From positions 3,934,125 to 3,998,124 of the forward strand of contig NZ_CP026001.1 of the NCBI RefSeq assembly GCF_003086775.1: a stretch of 64,000 nt of DNA, in the 5' to 3' direction. Shown in pieces: positions 54,523 to 63,623 of the stretch; positions within the stretch are counted from its first letter, which is position 1; every line of letters starts with the position of its first letter. The stretch is from Stenotrophomonas sp. ZAC14D1_NAIMI4_1. Lineage in GTDB: Bacteria; Pseudomonadota; Gammaproteobacteria; Xanthomonadales; Xanthomonadaceae. The notes beneath the pieces were generated by a model that had not been told where the DNA came from, did not search any database, and saw nothing but the letters and a program-made list of their open reading frames with translations. A program made the translations under genes and the position numbers.

Positions 54523-55419
54523 TCAGGGATGGTCCAGCGGCTTCGGCGGCTGCACCCGGTTCAGGCGCTCGCGGTGCAGCAGGTACAGCCCCGAGGCCAC
54601 GATGATGGCTGCGCCGGCCCAGGTGTAACCGTCGGGCAGCTGGCCCCAGAAGGCCAGATCCCAGCCGATCACCCAGACCAGGCCGCTGTATTCCAGCGGC
54701 GCGATCATCGACGCCTCGCCCAGCTGGAAGGCGCGGGTCAGGGCGATCTGCCCGAGCGCACCGGCCAGGCCCATGCCGGCGATCAGCGGCGCATGGGCCA
54801 GCTGCAGCGGCACCCAGCCCGGCAATGCCAGCAGACCGGCGCCGATGGCCATGATGACCAGGAACCAGACCACCATCGACTGCGAGGTATCGGTGCGGGT
54901 CAGCAGGCTGACCGTGATCGCGGCGATGGCATAGGCCGTGGCGGCCGCCAGCACCATCAGGCCAGGGATGGAGATGAAACCATCCACGCCCGGCCGCAGC
55001 ACCACGATCACCCCCAGCAGGCCGACGCCGATGGCCACCCAGCGCCGCGGCCCGACCCGCTCGCCCAGCAGCGGCACCGACAGGGCGGCGATCAGCAGCG
55101 GGGCCACGAAGTAGATGCTGTAGGCGCTGGATAGCGGCAGATCGCGCAGGGCGAACACGAAGCAGCCGATCATCGCCATGCCCAGGCCGCCGCGCAGCAG
55201 GTGCAGGCCCCACCGGCGGGGAATGAGCGAACGCGGGCCGGCGCTGGCCAGCACCCAGACCAGCACGAAGGGCAGCGAGGCAGCGCCACGCAGGAAAGTG
55301 ACTTCCAGCGACGGATAGCTGGCCGACAGCTGTTTCATGCCGGCGTCCATCAGCGAGAAGCAGGCCACGGCGGCGACCATCCAGGTCACCGCGCGAGAGG
55401 GGGAGCGTTGCGCGTTCAT
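54523..55419 (-). CDS. DMT-superfamily transporter (two EamA domains)
   Basis: 298 residues with ten predicted membrane segments in two EamA repeats (about 12-140 and 150-285). SSAYSIYFVAPLLIALL-like and GEASMIAPLEYSGLVW segments are typical. Substrate is unknown; DMT members export metabolites or amino acids. It is transcribed divergently from yajQ across a 91-bp gap. Confidence 0.88.
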   Translation of the reverse strand: MNAQRSPSRAVTWMVAAVACFSLMDAGMKQLSASYPSLEVTFLRGAASLPFVLVWVLASAGPRSLIPRRWGLHLLRGGLGMAMIGCFVFALRDLPLSSAYSIYFVAPLLIAALSVPLLGERVGPRRWVAIGVGLLGVIVVLRPGVDGFISIPGLMVLAAATAYAIAAITVSLLTRTDTSQSMVVWFLVIMAIGAGLLALPGWVPLQLAHAPLIAGMGLAGALGQIALTRAFQLGEASMIAPLEYSGLVWVIGWDLAFWGQLPDGYTWAGAAIIVASGLYLLHRERLNRVQPPKPLDHP

Positions 55420-55510
55420 GGCCCATTATCGCCGACCGCGTGCCCGGCCGGGCGCCGGGCATGGGCACCGCGATAGAATGGCGGCCACTGAATTCCGCGG
55501 AGCCACGCCC

Positions 55511-55993
55511 ATGCCTTCCTTCGACGTCGTGTCCGAAGTCGACACCCACGAACTGACCAACGCCATCGACCAGGCCAACCGTGAACTGGCCACCCGCTTC
55601 GACTTCAAGGGCGTGGAAGCCAAGTTCGAGCGCGAGGGCGATGTCATCAACCAGACCGCGCCGACCGAGTTCCAGCTCAAGCAGATGAACGACATCCTGC
55701 GCGCCCGCCTGGCCGCGCGCGGCATCGACGTGCTGAGCCTGGAGTTCGGCGACATCGAGACCAACCTGGCCCAGGCCCGGCAGAAGATCACCGTCAAGCA
55801 GGGCATCGAACAGAAGATCGCCAAGAAGATCGCGGCCGCGCTGAAGGAAGCCAAGCTGAAGGTCGAAAGCCAGATCAACGGCGACAAGCTGCGCGTGCAG
55901 GGCAAGAAGCGCGACGACCTGCAGGACGCCATCGCCGTGCTGAAGGCCGGCAAGTTCGAGCTGCCGCTGCAGTTCAACAACTTCCGCGATTGA
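55511..55993 (+). CDS. yajQ: YajQ-family nucleotide (cyclic di-GMP)-binding protein
   Basis: 160 residues, full family length. N-terminus MPSFDVVSEVDTHELTNAID, then RFDFKGVEAKFE, and the C-terminal FELPLQFNNFRD are hallmark segments. The Xanthomonas campestris homologue binds cyclic di-GMP and controls virulence gene expression with a LysR-type partner; that role is likely to be conserved in Stenotrophomonas (inference). Confidence 0.95.
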   Translation: MPSFDVVSEVDTHELTNAIDQANRELATRFDFKGVEAKFEREGDVINQTAPTEFQLKQMNDILRARLAARGIDVLSLEFGDIETNLAQARQKITVKQGIEQKIAKKIAAALKEAKLKVESQINGDKLRVQGKKRDDLQDAIAVLKAGKFELPLQFNNFRD

Positions 55994-55994
55994 T

Positions 55995-56022
55995 GGATGC
56001 CGCCGGGCATGGCCCGGCGGAC
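55995..56022. repeat. REP-like palindrome after yajQ
   Basis: gccgccgggcatggcccggcgg is a 22-bp near-perfect palindrome immediately after the yajQ stop, between convergent genes. Confidence 0.75.
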
Positions 56023-56029
56023 TGCCGGG

Positions 56030-57118
56030 TCAATCGCGCAGCAGCTTGTACAGCGTGGTGCGCGAAATACCCAACTGGCGGGCGGCCAGGCTGAGATTGC
56101 CTTCGGCCGCCTGCGCCGCACGCCGTGCGGCTTCGCGCTGCTGCTGGCGCAGTGGCACGTCGGCCACGGCCACCGGGGCCGCTGCCCGGGTGCGCAATGC
56201 ACGCGGTGCCCGCAGGTGCTGCAGGTAGACCGCACTGCCCTCGCCCAGCCGCACCCGGTGTGCAGGCCCCGGCTGCAGCAGCCGACGGCGCTGCGCCGCA
56301 CTGGCGCCGGCAAATACCGCCTGCATCGACAGCAGCGGCAACGGCCCGCGGCGCGGCAGGCCCAGCAGGCGGCGTGCCACGCGGTTGGCGGCGCGCAGCT
56401 GCCCATCATCCTGCACCGCCAGCAGCCCCTGCAGCGGCGTGGCCAGCCAGCGCGGATCGTGCTGCACGGCCAGCAGGTGCACATCGGCCAGGCCCTGGAA
56501 CAGCCGGTTCTCGCTGGCCAGCGCGGCCTGCCGGAAGTAGCCCTGCAGCAGCGCCGGATCACGCTCGCCCAGCCCGGTGATGTCGATCGCCCCGCAGACC
56601 TGGCCATCGAGGTCATGCAGCGGCTCGCTCAGGCAGAACACCGGCGCGAAGCGCTGCAGGTAATGTTCATTGCCGCGCACCAGCGCCGGCACATCGTCGG
56701 CCAGGCTGACCGCCGGCGCGGTGGTGCCGATCTCGGCCTCACCCAACCGCCGCCCGACCTGGATCGGCCGCAGCAGCGGCGCATCTTCCAGGCCATGCGC
56801 CTGCTGCGCGATGACCAGGCCCTCGCGGTTGGCGCAGAACATCGTCCAGCCACGGCCACCGAAAGCGGCCCACAGCTGTTCCAGCTCGGGCTGCACGCAG
56901 CGCGCAAGCCGCCGGTCTCCGGGATCGCTCAGGCGCAGGCCATCGCCCTCCAGCGGCGGATAGTAAGGCTCCTGCCCCGGCTGCACGCCGGCCGCGCGTG
57001 AACGCTGCCAGGAATGCTGCAGCGGCAGCGGCAACACCGCCAAGGACCGTGCATCGCCCTCGGCGAATGCAGCGCGCGCGGCGACCAGCTGTTGTTGCCC
57101 GACTGTCGTGGCCATCAT
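56030..57118 (-). CDS. AcoR-like transcriptional regulator without AAA+ domain
   Basis: 362 residues from ATG at 57118 (a second ATG follows at once). The N-terminal 200 residues resemble the AcoR/FhlA-type sensory part: HSWQRSRAAGVQPG, a GAF domain with GRRLGEAEIGTTAPAVSLAD and CLSEPLHDLDGQVCGAIDITG. A PAS-like segment follows and the protein ends in a Fis-type helix-turn-helix (GNLSLAARQLGISRTTLYKLL). The central sigma-54 AAA+ domain, including Walker A and GAFTGA, is absent. It probably controls the alcohol and aldehyde dehydrogenase genes just upstream in the transcribed direction. Confidence 0.85.
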   Translation of the reverse strand: MMATTVGQQQLVAARAAFAEGDARSLAVLPLPLQHSWQRSRAAGVQPGQEPYYPPLEGDGLRLSDPGDRRLARCVQPELEQLWAAFGGRGWTMFCANREGLVIAQQAHGLEDAPLLRPIQVGRRLGEAEIGTTAPAVSLADDVPALVRGNEHYLQRFAPVFCLSEPLHDLDGQVCGAIDITGLGERDPALLQGYFRQAALASENRLFQGLADVHLLAVQHDPRWLATPLQGLLAVQDDGQLRAANRVARRLLGLPRRGPLPLLSMQAVFAGASAAQRRRLLQPGPAHRVRLGEGSAVYLQHLRAPRALRTRAAAPVAVADVPLRQQQREAARRAAQAAEGNLSLAARQLGISRTTLYKLLRD

Positions 57119-57157
57119 GGAAGCAGAGTACACCCGCGCATGGCATGCCCGCGTAGC

Positions 57158-57221
57158 CGTGCCGACCAACGGTCGGCACCTACCAACAGCAGAGGTGCCG
57201 GCCAGCGGCCGGCACTACCGA
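57158..57221. repeat. Two REP elements between the regulator and the alcohol dehydrogenase gene
   Basis: gtgccgaccaacggtcggcacctac and gtgccggccagcggccggcactac lie in tandem, both with CTAC ends, in the 109-bp gap. Confidence 0.85.
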
Positions 57222-57227
57222 TAGGCG

Positions 57228-58355
57228 TTACGCCGCGATCCGCAGGATCGGCTTCAGGGTGATGCCGCGCGTGCTGTCCTCGGCCGCCTGGTTGATCTGC
57301 TCCAGCGGATAGAACTTCACCAGCTTGTCGAACGGGAACCGCCCCTGCAGGAACAGCGTCACCAGCTGCGGGATGAACACCTGCGGCACGCTGTCACCTT
57401 CGACGATGCCGCGGATGCTGCGCCCGCCCAGCAGCAGGTTGTTCACATCGAAACTGGCCGTGGTGCCCAGCTTCGGCGCACCCACCACGCCCATCATGCC
57501 CAGCCCGCCCAGCGCCTCGATGCCGGCCGACAACACCTCCGGGCGACCGGTGGATTCCAGCGCGAAGTCCGCACCGCCACCGGTGATCGCACGCACCGCT
57601 TCCACCACATCGGTTTCGCGGCTGTTGACCACGTGCGTCGCGCCCAGTTCCAGCGCCAGCTCCAGGCGCGAAGGCACCACGTCGATGGCGATGATGGTGG
57701 TGGCGCCGGCCACCTTGGCCGCCATCACCGCACTCAGGCCCACCGCGCCGGCACCGTAGCTGGCGAAGCTGCTGCCCGAACGCACCTTCAGCGAATTGAG
57801 CACCGCCCCGGCACCGGTCTGGATGCCGCAGCCCAGCGGGCCCAGCAGTTCCAGCGGCGCATCGTCGGGCACCTTGATCGCGTTGATCTCACGCGCGATG
57901 GCGAAGGTGGCGAACGAGGACTGCGCGAAGAAATGATCGTGCAGCGGCTGGCCCTGTGCATCGGTGATGGCGGTGTGGCCGTGGCCATCATCGCCACCGA
58001 AGTTGAGCCCGAAGAAATCCTTGCAGTAGGCGCCGTGGCCACCGCGGCAGGGATTGCAGTGGCCGCAGGCGCCGTAGGTCAGCACCACGTGGTCGCCCAC
58101 CTTCAGGTCGCGCACGTTCGGGCCCACCGCTTCAACGATGCCCGCGCCTTCATGGCCGAGCACCGCCGGCAGCGGCACGGGGTAGTACTGGTCGCGCACG
58201 ATCAGATCGGTATGGCACAGGCCGGTGGCCACCACCTTCACCAGCACCTCGTCGTCCTGCGGGCCGCGCAGCCGCGCCTGCTCGATGACGAAGGGCTGTT
58301 CCTTGCCGCGGACCACGGCGGCGGTGATCTCACGCGTTGCGGTGTTGTCGTTCAT
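57228..58355 (-). CDS. Zinc-dependent alcohol dehydrogenase, aryl-alcohol type
   Basis: 375 residues from ATG at 58355. Catalytic zinc ligands in TGLCHTDLIVRDQ and GHEGAGIVEAVG, structural zinc cysteines in CGHCNPCRGGHGAYC, and NAD-binding YGAGAVGLSAVMAAKVAGA. The pattern FFGLNFGGDDGHGHTAI and lack of the S-hydroxymethyl-glutathione features place it near benzyl/aryl-alcohol dehydrogenases (XylB/AreB group). It is preceded by the aldehyde dehydrogenase gene with a 17-bp gap, forming a two-step oxidation operon. Confidence 0.88.
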   Translation of the reverse strand: MNDNTATREITAAVVRGKEQPFVIEQARLRGPQDDEVLVKVVATGLCHTDLIVRDQYYPVPLPAVLGHEGAGIVEAVGPNVRDLKVGDHVVLTYGACGHCNPCRGGHGAYCKDFFGLNFGGDDGHGHTAITDAQGQPLHDHFFAQSSFATFAIAREINAIKVPDDAPLELLGPLGCGIQTGAGAVLNSLKVRSGSSFASYGAGAVGLSAVMAAKVAGATTIIAIDVVPSRLELALELGATHVVNSRETDVVEAVRAITGGGADFALESTGRPEVLSAGIEALGGLGMMGVVGAPKLGTTASFDVNNLLLGGRSIRGIVEGDSVPQVFIPQLVTLFLQGRFPFDKLVKFYPLEQINQAAEDSTRGITLKPILRIAA

Positions 58356-58372
58356 CGTGATGGTTCCTTCGA

Positions 58373-59839
58373 TCAGATCGGATAGGCGGGCGCTTCGCCC
58401 TTGACGGTCAGCCACTGCCACTGGGTGAACTCTTCCCAGTTGGCCGGGCCGCCGATGCTGGTGCCGTTGCCGGACGCACCGACGCCGCCGAAGGGATTGA
58501 TCACTTCGTCGTTCACCGTCTGGTCGTTGATGTGCAGCAGGCCGGTGCGCAGGCGCTCGCCCAGCTTCAGCGCGCGGCCGACGTTGCTGGACACGATCGC
58601 CATCGACAGGCCGTACTCGCTGTCGTTGGCCAGCTGCACGGCCTGGTCGTCATCATCGAACGGCACCACCACCGCCACCGGCGCGAAGATCTCTTCGTTG
58701 AACGCCGGGTTGTCAGCGGCCACGTTGCCGAGCACGGTGGGCGCGAAGAACAGGTCCTGGTGGGTGCCACCGGCTTCGAGCGTGGCGCCGGCCTTCACCG
58801 CGTCGGCCACCACGCGGGCGGCATGGTCGCGCTGGGTGGCATTGATCAGCGGGCCGATCGCCACGTCCTCGCGTGCCGGGTCGCCCACCTTCAGCGACTT
58901 CGCCTTGGCCACCAGCTTTTCCAGGAACGCGGCATGGATCTTCCTGTGCACCAGCACGCGGCCGGTGGCCATGCAGATCTGCCCCTGGTGCAGGTACACG
59001 CCCCAGGCGGTATTGGCCACGGCCAGATCGAGGTCGGCATCGTCGAGGATGATCAGCGAATTCTTGCCACCCAGTTCCAGCGAGACTTTCTTCAGGTGCT
59101 TGCCAGCCGCTTCGCCCACCTTGCGGCCTGCGGCGGTGGAACCGGTGAACTGGATCATCGCCACGTGCGGGTCGCTGGTCAGCGCGGCACCGGCGGCGCC
59201 ATCACCGGGCAGCATGTGCAGCACGCCGGCCGGCAGCCCGGCCTGTTCAAACAGGCGCGCGATGACCGCACCACCGCAGACCGCCGTGCGCGGATCCGGC
59301 TTGAGCACCACGGCATTGCCCAGTGCAATCGCCGGTGCCACCGCGCGCATGGCCAGGTACAGCGGGAAATTGAACGGCGAAATGACCCCGACCACGCCCA
59401 GCGGGCGGCGGCGGGCCAGGTTCAACCGGCCCGGTTCGGACGGCAGGATTTCACCAGTGCTGCGCGAAGGCAGCGCGGCCGCTTCGTGCAGCGCCTTGAT
59501 GGTCACCTTGGCCTCGAAGCCGGCCTTGAGGCGGGTCGAGCCACTTTCGCGCACCAGCCAGTCCACCAGGGTATCGATGTTGTCTTCGGCCAGTCGCGCA
59601 GCCTGGCGCAGCACCTGGGCGCGCTGTTCGTACGGGGCGGCCGCCCAGGCCTGCTGGGCCTGCGCCGCAGCGGCGGCCGAGGTGGCGACCTGGGCGGCGT
59701 CGGCCAGGCCGACCTCGCCGAGCGTCTGGCCGGTGGCCGGTTCGATCACCGGCTGGCGCCGGGTGGAGGCCTGCCACTGGCCGTCGAAGAAGGCGCCGGA
59801 CCAGAGTTCGTCCGGCAGCCACGGGGAAGATGCAGTCAT
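58373..59839 (-). CDS. NAD(P)-dependent aldehyde dehydrogenase (benzaldehyde dehydrogenase-like)
   Basis: 488 residues from ATG at 59839. The catalytic Glu is in LELGGKNSLIILDDAD and the catalytic Cys in HQGQICMATGRVLVH; the nucleotide-binding region has FTGSTAAGRKVGEAA. LHINDQTVNDEVINPFGGVGASGNG is typical of the XylC/AreC branch. It probably oxidises the aldehyde formed by the adjacent alcohol dehydrogenase to a carboxylate, making this pair a benzyl- or aryl-alcohol degradation unit. Confidence 0.88.
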   Translation of the reverse strand: MTASSPWLPDELWSGAFFDGQWQASTRRQPVIEPATGQTLGEVGLADAAQVATSAAAAAQAQQAWAAAPYEQRAQVLRQAARLAEDNIDTLVDWLVRESGSTRLKAGFEAKVTIKALHEAAALPSRSTGEILPSEPGRLNLARRRPLGVVGVISPFNFPLYLAMRAVAPAIALGNAVVLKPDPRTAVCGGAVIARLFEQAGLPAGVLHMLPGDGAAGAALTSDPHVAMIQFTGSTAAGRKVGEAAGKHLKKVSLELGGKNSLIILDDADLDLAVANTAWGVYLHQGQICMATGRVLVHRKIHAAFLEKLVAKAKSLKVGDPAREDVAIGPLINATQRDHAARVVADAVKAGATLEAGGTHQDLFFAPTVLGNVAADNPAFNEEIFAPVAVVVPFDDDDQAVQLANDSEYGLSMAIVSSNVGRALKLGERLRTGLLHINDQTVNDEVINPFGGVGASGNGTSIGGPANWEEFTQWQWLTVKGEAPAYPI

Positions 59840-59951
59840 GGGGTGTCCTCCTGTGTCGTGCGTCCATTGCACGCCTGGCCCGCCGCGCAGGCAATCGGCC
59901 ATCGGTGCGATATCGGCAAGCGCTTGAATGGATGGGACTTTCCAGCATCGC

Positions 59952-59974
59952 CACTGTCCAGTGCGTGGACAGTG
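59952..59974. promoter_or_regulatory. Candidate operator, 9-bp inverted repeat
   Basis: cactgtcca and tggacagtg flank a gtgcg spacer in perfect symmetry. It lies about 113 bp upstream of the aldehyde dehydrogenase start and 61 bp upstream of the DUF1415 start, in a divergent spacer. It is a good candidate for the Fis-type helix-turn-helix of the AcoR-like regulator. Confidence 0.55.
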
Positions 59975-60034
59975 AACGCCGCGACGCCGGGCGACTGCCT
60001 ACAATGGCGGCCCCCGCCAGCCGAAGCGCCCGCC

Positions 60035-60601
60035 ATGACCGACACCGCCCTGCCCACCGACGACCCGATCGCCGCCACCCGCCTGTGGCTGGAGCGGATC
60101 GTGATCGGTCTGAACCTGTGCCCGTTTGCCAAGGCCGTGTACGTGAAGGACCAGGTGCGCTTCGTGCTCAGCGACGCCACCACGCCCGAAGCGCTGGTGG
60201 AACAGCTGGCCGAGGAACTGGTGCTGCTGCGCGATACCCCGGCCGAGCAGATCGACACCACGCTGATCGTGCACCCGCAGGTGCTGACCGATTTCCTCGA
60301 CTACAACGATTTCCTGGACAACGCCGACGCCGCCATCGAGGCGCTGGACCTGCAGGGCATCCTGCAGGTGGCCAGCTTCCATCCGGATTACCAGTTCGAT
60401 GGCGTGGCCGCCGACGATGCCAGCAACTACACCAACCGCGCGCCCTTCCCCACGCTGCACCTGCTGCGCGAGGAAAGCGTGGAGCGCGCGGTGGACGCCT
60501 TCCCGGACCCGGACGTGATCGTCGAGCGCAACATCCAGACCCTGGACCGCATCGGCGTGGCCGGCTGGCACCGTCGCCTGCGCGGCGAAGACCTGTCATG
60601 A
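60035..60601 (+). CDS. DUF1415 family protein
   Basis: 188 residues from ATG at 60035. The hallmark IVIGLNLCPFAKAVYVKDQV and LQVASFHPDYQFDGVAADDASNYTNRAPFPTLHLLREESV begins near residue 110; both are strongly conserved in the family, whose function is unknown. The protein is soluble with one conserved Cys-Pro-Phe. Its stop overlaps the ATG of the SDR gene (ATGA), so they are coupled. Confidence 0.9.
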   Translation: MTDTALPTDDPIAATRLWLERIVIGLNLCPFAKAVYVKDQVRFVLSDATTPEALVEQLAEELVLLRDTPAEQIDTTLIVHPQVLTDFLDYNDFLDNADAAIEALDLQGILQVASFHPDYQFDGVAADDASNYTNRAPFPTLHLLREESVERAVDAFPDPDVIVERNIQTLDRIGVAGWHRRLRGEDLS

Positions 60602-61401
60602 GCGCGGCCCCGCCCATCGCCTCGTGGCCGGCGGCACCGCTGCAGGGCAAGGTGGTGCTGATCACCGGCGGCGCCAACGGCATTGGCCGTGGCATCGCCC
60701 AGGCCGTGCTGGGCGCCGGTGGCCGCGTGCTCATCGGTGATCTGGACGTGGAAGCCGGCCAGGCCTGCCTGGACGAATGGCAGCGTGGCGACGATGCCGC
60801 GTTCCAGCGCCTGGACATCGCCGACGAAGCCAGCGTGCGCGCCTTCATCGGCGCGGCGCAGCAGCGCTTCGGCCGCATCGATGGCCTGGTCAACAATGCC
60901 GGCATCGCCGGCCCGCACGGCACCGTGTTGCAGGACATGGACTGGGACGAGTGGCAGCGGCGGCTGTCCTCGCTGCATGGCGCCTTCCTGTGCAGCAAGC
61001 ATGCACTGCCGGCGCTGAAGGCCAGCGCCGCCGGTTCGATCATCAACGTCGCCTCCACCCGCGCCTGGCAGTCGGAAGCCAACAGCGAAGCCTATGCCGC
61101 GGCCAAGGGCGGGCTGGTGGCCTTCACCCATGCTCTGGCGATCAGCGCTGGCCCCGCGGTGCGGGTGAACAGCATCAGCCCCGGCTGGATCGGCACCACG
61201 GCCTGGCAGGCGCCCTCGCGCCGGCATGCGCCGGACTATTCGGCCACCGACCACGGCCAGCACCCGGTCGGCCGCCTGGGCGATCCCGAGGACATCGGCG
61301 CACTGGCGGTGTACCTGCTATCGTCGCTGTCCGGTTTCAGCACCGGCCAGGATTTCATCGTCGACGGCGGCATGAGCCGGAAGATGATCTACGCCGAATG
61401 A
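60598..61401 (+). CDS. Short-chain dehydrogenase/reductase
   Basis: 267 residues. Cofactor motif TGGANGIGRGIA, NNAG (VNNAGIAG), catalytic Ser in INVASTRAW and the Tyr-X3-Lys in YAAAKGG, and the C-terminal VDGGMSRKM are all present. A typical classical SDR, preferring NAD(H) by its acidic GDLD after beta-2. Substrate unknown. It is translationally coupled to DUF1415. Confidence 0.9.
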   Translation: MSAAPPIASWPAAPLQGKVVLITGGANGIGRGIAQAVLGAGGRVLIGDLDVEAGQACLDEWQRGDDAAFQRLDIADEASVRAFIGAAQQRFGRIDGLVNNAGIAGPHGTVLQDMDWDEWQRRLSSLHGAFLCSKHALPALKASAAGSIINVASTRAWQSEANSEAYAAAKGGLVAFTHALAISAGPAVRVNSISPGWIGTTAWQAPSRRHAPDYSATDHGQHPVGRLGDPEDIGALAVYLLSSLSGFSTGQDFIVDGGMSRKMIYAE

Positions 61402-61429
61402 CCGCCGCGCGGTAGCACCTTCTTTGCGG

Positions 61430-63460
61430 TTACGCCATGCCCGAATGGCGCAGCAACGCATCGATCTGCGGCGCGCGCCCGCGGAACGCCTTGAAATTCT
61501 CGGCCGCCGGGCGGCTGCCACCACGCGAGAGGATCTCGTCGCGGAACCGCGCACCGGTTTCGGCCAGCGCCTGCGGTGCTTCTTCAAACGCCGCATAGGC
61601 ATCGGCGCTGAGCACCTCGGCCCACTTGTAGCTGTAGTAACCGGCCGCGTAACCGCCCGCAAAGATGTGGCTGAACTGGTGCGGGAAGCGATTCCAGGCC
61701 GGCGGATGGTTCACCGCCACTTCGCTGCGCACGCGGTCCAGCAGCGCCAGCACGCTGTCCTGCGCCGGTTCGAACTGGCTGTGCACCAGCATGTCGAACA
61801 GGCCGAATTCCAGCTGGCGCACGGTCGCCATGCCACTGTGGAAGTTGCGCGCGGCCAGCATGCGCTCGTACAGCGCGCGCGGCAGCGGTTCGCCCGTGTC
61901 CACGTGCGCGGTCATGCCCTGCAGGTGGTCCCATTCCCAGCAGAAGTTCTCCATGAACTGGCTGGGCAGCTCCACCGCATCCCATTCCACGCCGTTGATG
62001 CCGGCCACGCCCAGCTCGCCGATGCGGGTCAGCAACTGGTGCAGGCCATGGCCCATTTCATGGAACAGGGTGGTCACTTCGTTGTGGCTGAAGGTGGCCG
62101 GCTTGCCGTTGGCACCGCGGCCGAAGTTGCACACCAGGTAGACCAGCGGCGTCTGCACGCTGCCATCGGCGCGCTCGCGGCGGTTGCGGCAATCGTCCAT
62201 CCACGCGCCACCGCGCTTGCCTTCGCGCGCGTACAGATCCAGATAGAACTGGCCGACCAGCGCGCCCTGCGCATCGACCAGGCGGAAGAAGCGCACCTCC
62301 TCGTGCCACACCGGCGCGCTGTCGTCCTGCACGCGCAGGCCATACAGCTGCTCGATCACCGAGAACAGGCCGCCCAGCACGTTCGGCTCGGTGAAATACT
62401 GCTTCACCTCCTGCTCGGAATAGCTGTAGCGCGCCTGCTTCAGGCGGTCGGCGGCGAATGCCAGGTCCCAGGCCTGCAGGCTGTCGATGCCCAGCTGTTC
62501 GCGGGCGAACTGTTCCAGCTCGGCGCGGTCCTTGCCGGCGAACGGCTTGGCACGGGTGGCCAGGTCACGCAGGAAGGCCAGCACTTCGGCCGGGTCCTGC
62601 GCCATCTTGGTGGCCACCGAGTAATCCGCGTACGAGGCAAACCCCAGCAGCGCGGCCAGTTCCGCGCGCAGGGCGAGGATGCGGTCGATGTTGCCACCGT
62701 TGTCCAGCGCCTCGTCGCCGAATTCGGATGCACGCTGCGCGCTGGCGCGGTACAGGATCTCGCGCAGGTCGCGGTCCTCGCCCCAGGTCTGCACGGGCAG
62801 GTAGCACGGCATCTGCAGGGTAAGCTTCCAGCCGCTCTTGCCATCCTTCTCTGCGGCGCTGCGGGCGGCCGCCTTGACGTCGTCCGGCACGCCGGCCAGG
62901 CGCGCTTCGTCTTCCACGATCAGCGACCAGGCATCGGTGGCGTCGAGCACGTTCTGCGAGAACTTCGCCGACAGCGCCGACAGCTCTTCCTTGATCGCAG
63001 CGAAGCGCTGCTGCGCGTCGGCGTCCAGTTCGGCACCGCCCAGGCGGAAATCACGCAGGGTGTTGTCCAGCACTTTGCGCCGGGCCTCGTCGAAGCCGGC
63101 CGCGTCCGGGCTGGCGGCCAGTGCCTGGTACTGGCGGTACAGCGCCAGGTTCTGGCCCAGCGCGCTGGCGAAGCGGGTGACCCGCGGCAGGTTGCTGTTG
63201 TAGGCCTCGCGCAGTTCGGGGGTGTTGACCACGCCCTGCAGGTGGCCGACCAGGCCCCAGGCGCGCCACAGGCGTTCGGTGGCATCGTCCAGCGGGGTCA
63301 CGAAGGTGTCCCAGCGGACCGGCTGCACCTGCTCGGCGGCGCTGATGGCGGCTTCGGCCTCGGCCAGCAGCACATCCAGCGCCGGCCCCACGTGCTCGGG
63401 GCGGATCGCCTCGAAGCGCGGCAGGCCGGAAGCATCGAGCAAGGGGTTGGCAGCGGTCAC
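61430..63460 (-). CDS. prlC: Oligopeptidase A (M3-family zinc metallopeptidase)
   Basis: 676 residues, no signal peptide. The zinc motif is HEMGHGLHQLL with the third ligand Glu in the downstream VEWDAVELPSQFMENFCWE region. The N-terminal helical cap and the C-terminal SHIFAGGYAAGYYSYKWAEVL are conserved in PrlC/OpdA. It degrades short cytoplasmic peptides, including cleaved signal peptides. Convergent with the SDR gene. Confidence 0.94.
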   Translation of the reverse strand: MTAANPLLDASGLPRFEAIRPEHVGPALDVLLAEAEAAISAAEQVQPVRWDTFVTPLDDATERLWRAWGLVGHLQGVVNTPELREAYNSNLPRVTRFASALGQNLALYRQYQALAASPDAAGFDEARRKVLDNTLRDFRLGGAELDADAQQRFAAIKEELSALSAKFSQNVLDATDAWSLIVEDEARLAGVPDDVKAAARSAAEKDGKSGWKLTLQMPCYLPVQTWGEDRDLREILYRASAQRASEFGDEALDNGGNIDRILALRAELAALLGFASYADYSVATKMAQDPAEVLAFLRDLATRAKPFAGKDRAELEQFAREQLGIDSLQAWDLAFAADRLKQARYSYSEQEVKQYFTEPNVLGGLFSVIEQLYGLRVQDDSAPVWHEEVRFFRLVDAQGALVGQFYLDLYAREGKRGGAWMDDCRNRRERADGSVQTPLVYLVCNFGRGANGKPATFSHNEVTTLFHEMGHGLHQLLTRIGELGVAGINGVEWDAVELPSQFMENFCWEWDHLQGMTAHVDTGEPLPRALYERMLAARNFHSGMATVRQLEFGLFDMLVHSQFEPAQDSVLALLDRVRSEVAVNHPPAWNRFPHQFSHIFAGGYAAGYYSYKWAEVLSADAYAAFEEAPQALAETGARFRDEILSRGGSRPAAENFKAFRGRAPQIDALLRHSGMA

Positions 63461-63623
63461 GGCAGGTCTCCAGGTTACGGGCCCGGCTGGCGGGCAGCCC
63501 TGTCGATATGGCGCTGGCGGGGCCGCCAGACAAGGGGGTGGGCATTCACGTCGGCCTTACGGGCCCGCGCCGAAGCTGGCGGTGCGGGGGAGACCGCAGC
63601 GGTACGTCACGAGGAGGCCCCAC

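Noticed and set aside
59882..59901. Possible sigma-54 promoter (GG-N10-GC) ahead of the aldehyde dehydrogenase gene
   Set aside because: The -12 element is CTGC rather than TTGC, it sits within 65 bp of the start codon, and the neighbouring regulator lacks the AAA+ domain needed to activate sigma-54. It was left out as too weak.
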